In this document: positions 6,092-7,949 of the stretch, piece after piece
Numbering within the stretch: the stretch's first letter is position 1
Layout: every line of letters begins with the position of its first letter
Assembly: GCA_013695175.1 (NCBI GenBank)
Contig: JACDAZ010000528.1
Coordinates: 1-7,949, forward strand
DNA length: 7,949 nucleotides
DNA from: Flavisolibacter sp.
GTDB taxonomy: Bacteria; Bacteroidota; Bacteroidia; Chitinophagales; Chitinophagaceae
Reading direction: 5' to 3'
Translations under genes and position numbers: made by a program
The notes under the pieces: generated by a model
What the model saw: only the letters and a program-made list of their open reading frames with translations
Databases searched by the model: none
Told to the model about the DNA's origin: nothing

Positions 6092-7949
6092 ATGGTTTTT
6101 GATCTGGATTTAATAAAGAAAGTATATCAGGAATTACCCGGTAAAGTGGCAACAACCCGTAATTTACTAAAACGTCCCCTTACACTGGCTGAAAAAATAC
6201 TTTATTCACATACATTTAGCCCAAGTAAACGAATTCTTGAAAAAGGTAAAGACTATGTTGATTTTGCTCCGGACCGTGTAGCTATGCAGGATGCCACTGC
6301 CCAAATGGCCTTGCTTCAATTTGATACCTGTGGCAGAAAAACAGTAGCAGTCCCTTCAACTGTTCATTGTGACCACCTTATTCAGGCAAAAGTGGGAGCT
6401 GAAGAAGATTTAGATACTGCTAAAGATGTAAACAGGGAGGTTTATGAATTTTTAGCCTCTATTTCCAATAAATATGGTATTGGCTTTTGGCACCCCGGAG
6501 CAGGTATCATTCACCAGGTTGTATTAGAAAATTATGCTTTTCCCGGTGGAATGATGATAGGCACGGATTCTCATACACCAAATGCAGGTGGTTTAGGAAT
6601 GATAGCTATAGGAGTAGGTGGAGCAGATGCAGTGGATGTAATGGCCGGAATACCATGGGAGCTTAAGATGCCAAAGCTGATAGGTGTAAAGCTAACAGGC
6701 AGAATGAGTGGCTGGACGGCTGCAAAAGATATTATTTTAAAAGTAGCAGGTATACTTACTGTAAAAGGTGGTACCGGTGCCATAGTGGAATATTTTGGAG
6801 ATGGTGCCGATAGTTTAAGCTGTACGGGTAAGGCAACAATTTGTAACATGGGAGCTGAAATTGGTGCAACCTGTTCATTATTTGCGTACGATTCAAAAAT
6901 GGCAGCTTATTTAGAAGCAACAGAAAGAAAAGAAGTAGCTGATCTGGCTAATGAAATCATAGAACATCTTCGACCGGATGATGAAGTATATGCGAATCCC
7001 ATAAAATATTACGATCAGCTGATTGAAATAAATTTAAGCGAACTGGAACCTCATGTAAACGGACCTTATACTCCCGATCTTGCAACACCTATTTCAAAAA
7101 TGGCGGAGGCAGTGGCTAGCAATGGATGGCCCGATGAAATTGAGGTGGCTCTAATAGGTTCGTGCACCAATTCTTCATATGAAGATATCAGCCGTTCTGC
7201 ATCAGTAGCTGCCCAGGCTAAAAAGAAAGGACTAAAAGTTAGAAGCGAGTTTACGGTAACTCCCGGTTCTGAACTGGTTCGTTTTACTACTGAAAGAGAT
7301 GGTTATTTTGAAACCTTTGGCGAAATAGGTGGTGTTATTTTAGCTAACGCCTGCGGTCCATGCATAGGTCAATGGGCAAGACATATTGATGATCCAAACA
7401 GAAAAAATACCATTGTAACATCTTTCAACAGAAATTTTGCCAAAAGAAACGATGGGCTGGCGTCAACACATGCATTTGTTGCTTCCCCTGAAATTGTAAC
7501 GGCATATGCTATTGCAGGAAGCCTTTCTTTTAACCCTTTAAAAGATTCTTTGTTAAGTGAATCGGGTGAAAAAGTAATGTTTGATGAACCCAAAGGGTTT
7601 GAATTACCTCCAAAAGGCTTTTCTGTTGATGATCCCGGTTACCAGGCACCCACAGCTGATGGTAGCTCCGTGGAAATTTTGGTAAGTCCTGAATCTCAAC
7701 GTTTACAATTATTGGCACCGTTTCCGGCATGGGAAGGAACTGATCTTTTTAAACTTCGTTTATTGATAAAGGTGAAAGGAAAGTGTACTACTGATCATAT
7801 ATCAATGGCAGGTCCATGGTTGAAATACCGAGGGCATCTTGATAATATTTCTAATAATATGCTTATTGGTGCTGTAAATTATTTTAATGATCAAACAGAT
7901 TCTGTAAAAAGCCAGTTAACCGGGGAATATGGACCTGTGCCTGCAACAC
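6092..7949 (+). CDS. Aconitate hydratase, mitochondrial-type aconitase (truncated by right edge)
   Basis: The frame is open from the ATG at 6092 to the window end: 619 codons plus one base, without a stop or frameshift. It catalyses citrate to isocitrate in the TCA cycle through cis-aconitate. The substrate and cluster residues are present: QDATAQM (66-72), [12 protein letters not shown] (from residue 158), [10 protein letters not shown] with cluster ligand Cys358, [11 protein letters not shown] with Cys421 and Cys424, [11 protein letters not shown] with Arg447 and Arg452, and TTDHIS with Asp568-His569. From memory, these numbers coincide with mature porcine mitochondrial aconitase, so the spacing is fully conserved. 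Mitochondrial-type enzymes have about 750-780 residues, so roughly 130-150 are missing, including the C-terminal swivel-domain Ser/Arg active-site residues. The start gives [18 protein letters not shown], a normal opening for Bacteroidota relatives. The upstream leader carries a possible promoter and a long inverted repeat. Confidence 0.95.
   Translation, partial: MVFDLDLIKKVYQELPGKVATTRNLLKRPLTLAEKILYSHTFSPSKRILEKGKDYVDFAPDRVAMQDATAQMALLQFDTCGRKTVAVPSTVHCDHLIQAKVGAEEDLDTAKDVNREVYEFLASISNKYGIGFWHPGAGIIHQVVLENYAFPGGMMIGTDSHTPNAGGLGMIAIGVGGADAVDVMAGIPWELKMPKLIGVKLTGRMSGWTAAKDIILKVAGILTVKGGTGAIVEYFGDGADSLSCTGKATICNMGAEIGATCSLFAYDSKMAAYLEATERKEVADLANEIIEHLRPDDEVYANPIKYYDQLIEINLSELEPHVNGPYTPDLATPISKMAEAVASNGWPDEIEVALIGSCTNSSYEDISRSASVAAQAKKKGLKVRSEFTVTPGSELVRFTTERDGYFETFGEIGGVILANACGPCIGQWARHIDDPNRKNTIVTSFNRNFAKRNDGLASTHAFVASPEIVTAYAIAGSLSFNPLKDSLLSESGEKVMFDEPKGFELPPKGFSVDDPGYQAPTADGSSVEILVSPESQRLQLLAPFPAWEGTDLFKLRLLIKVKGKCTTDHISMAGPWLKYRGHLDNISNNMLIGAVNYFNDQTDSVKSQLTGEYGPVPAT

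Noticed and set aside
6571..6849. Open frame of 92 codons on the minus strand
   Set aside because: It lies wholly inside the aconitase gene, whose plus-strand product is unmistakable. The antisense translation is proline/alanine-rich with no recognisable domain.
7369..7730. Two overlapping minus-strand open frames
   Set aside because: Both are antisense to the conserved aconitase body and overlap each other; no start context or domain supports them.

Overview
The window comes from an AT-rich member of the Bacteroidota, most likely close to the Chitinophagaceae. This is inferred from the protein families, from start regions without clear Shine-Dalgarno sequences, and from matches to the Bacteroidota promoter pattern TTTG/TAnnTTTG. 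It reads as ordinary chromosomal housekeeping DNA. I see no insertion sequence, phage gene, CRISPR array, tRNA or rRNA, and no stretch over 300 bases lacks a gene.

The left part (1-3024) is a run of four genes on the minus strand. In transcription order they are a class I SAM-dependent methyltransferase, a PAP2-family membrane phosphatase, a CNNM/CBS/CorC (hemolysin C-like) membrane protein, and the first 80 codons of cyanophycin synthetase (cphA), which runs off the left edge. Gaps of 50, 13 and 66 bases would allow one transcript. A 117-base divergent spacer (3025-3141) separates them from the plus-strand pair glmM-like phosphohexomutase and cysteine desulfurase. That pair overlaps by one base (TAATG) and is very likely co-transcribed, ending at a small hairpin (5701-5716).

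Convergent to this pair is a 73-residue PspC-domain membrane protein (5725-5946, minus). It shares a 145-base divergent spacer with the aconitase gene (6092 to the right edge, truncated after 619 codons). The aconitase keeps every active-site and [4Fe-4S] ligand residue checked in the visible part.

Functionally, the window joins nitrogen storage (cyanophycin), envelope precursor metabolism (glmM-like mutase, PAP2 phosphatase), sulfur mobilisation for Fe-S clusters (cysteine desulfurase) and a TCA-cycle Fe-S enzyme (aconitase). The most unusual non-coding structure is the pspC/aconitase spacer. It holds a 16-base near-palindrome made of two opposed -7-like boxes, and beside it a perfect 10-bp inverted repeat with 21 bases between its arms. 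I found no convincing new multi-gene system.
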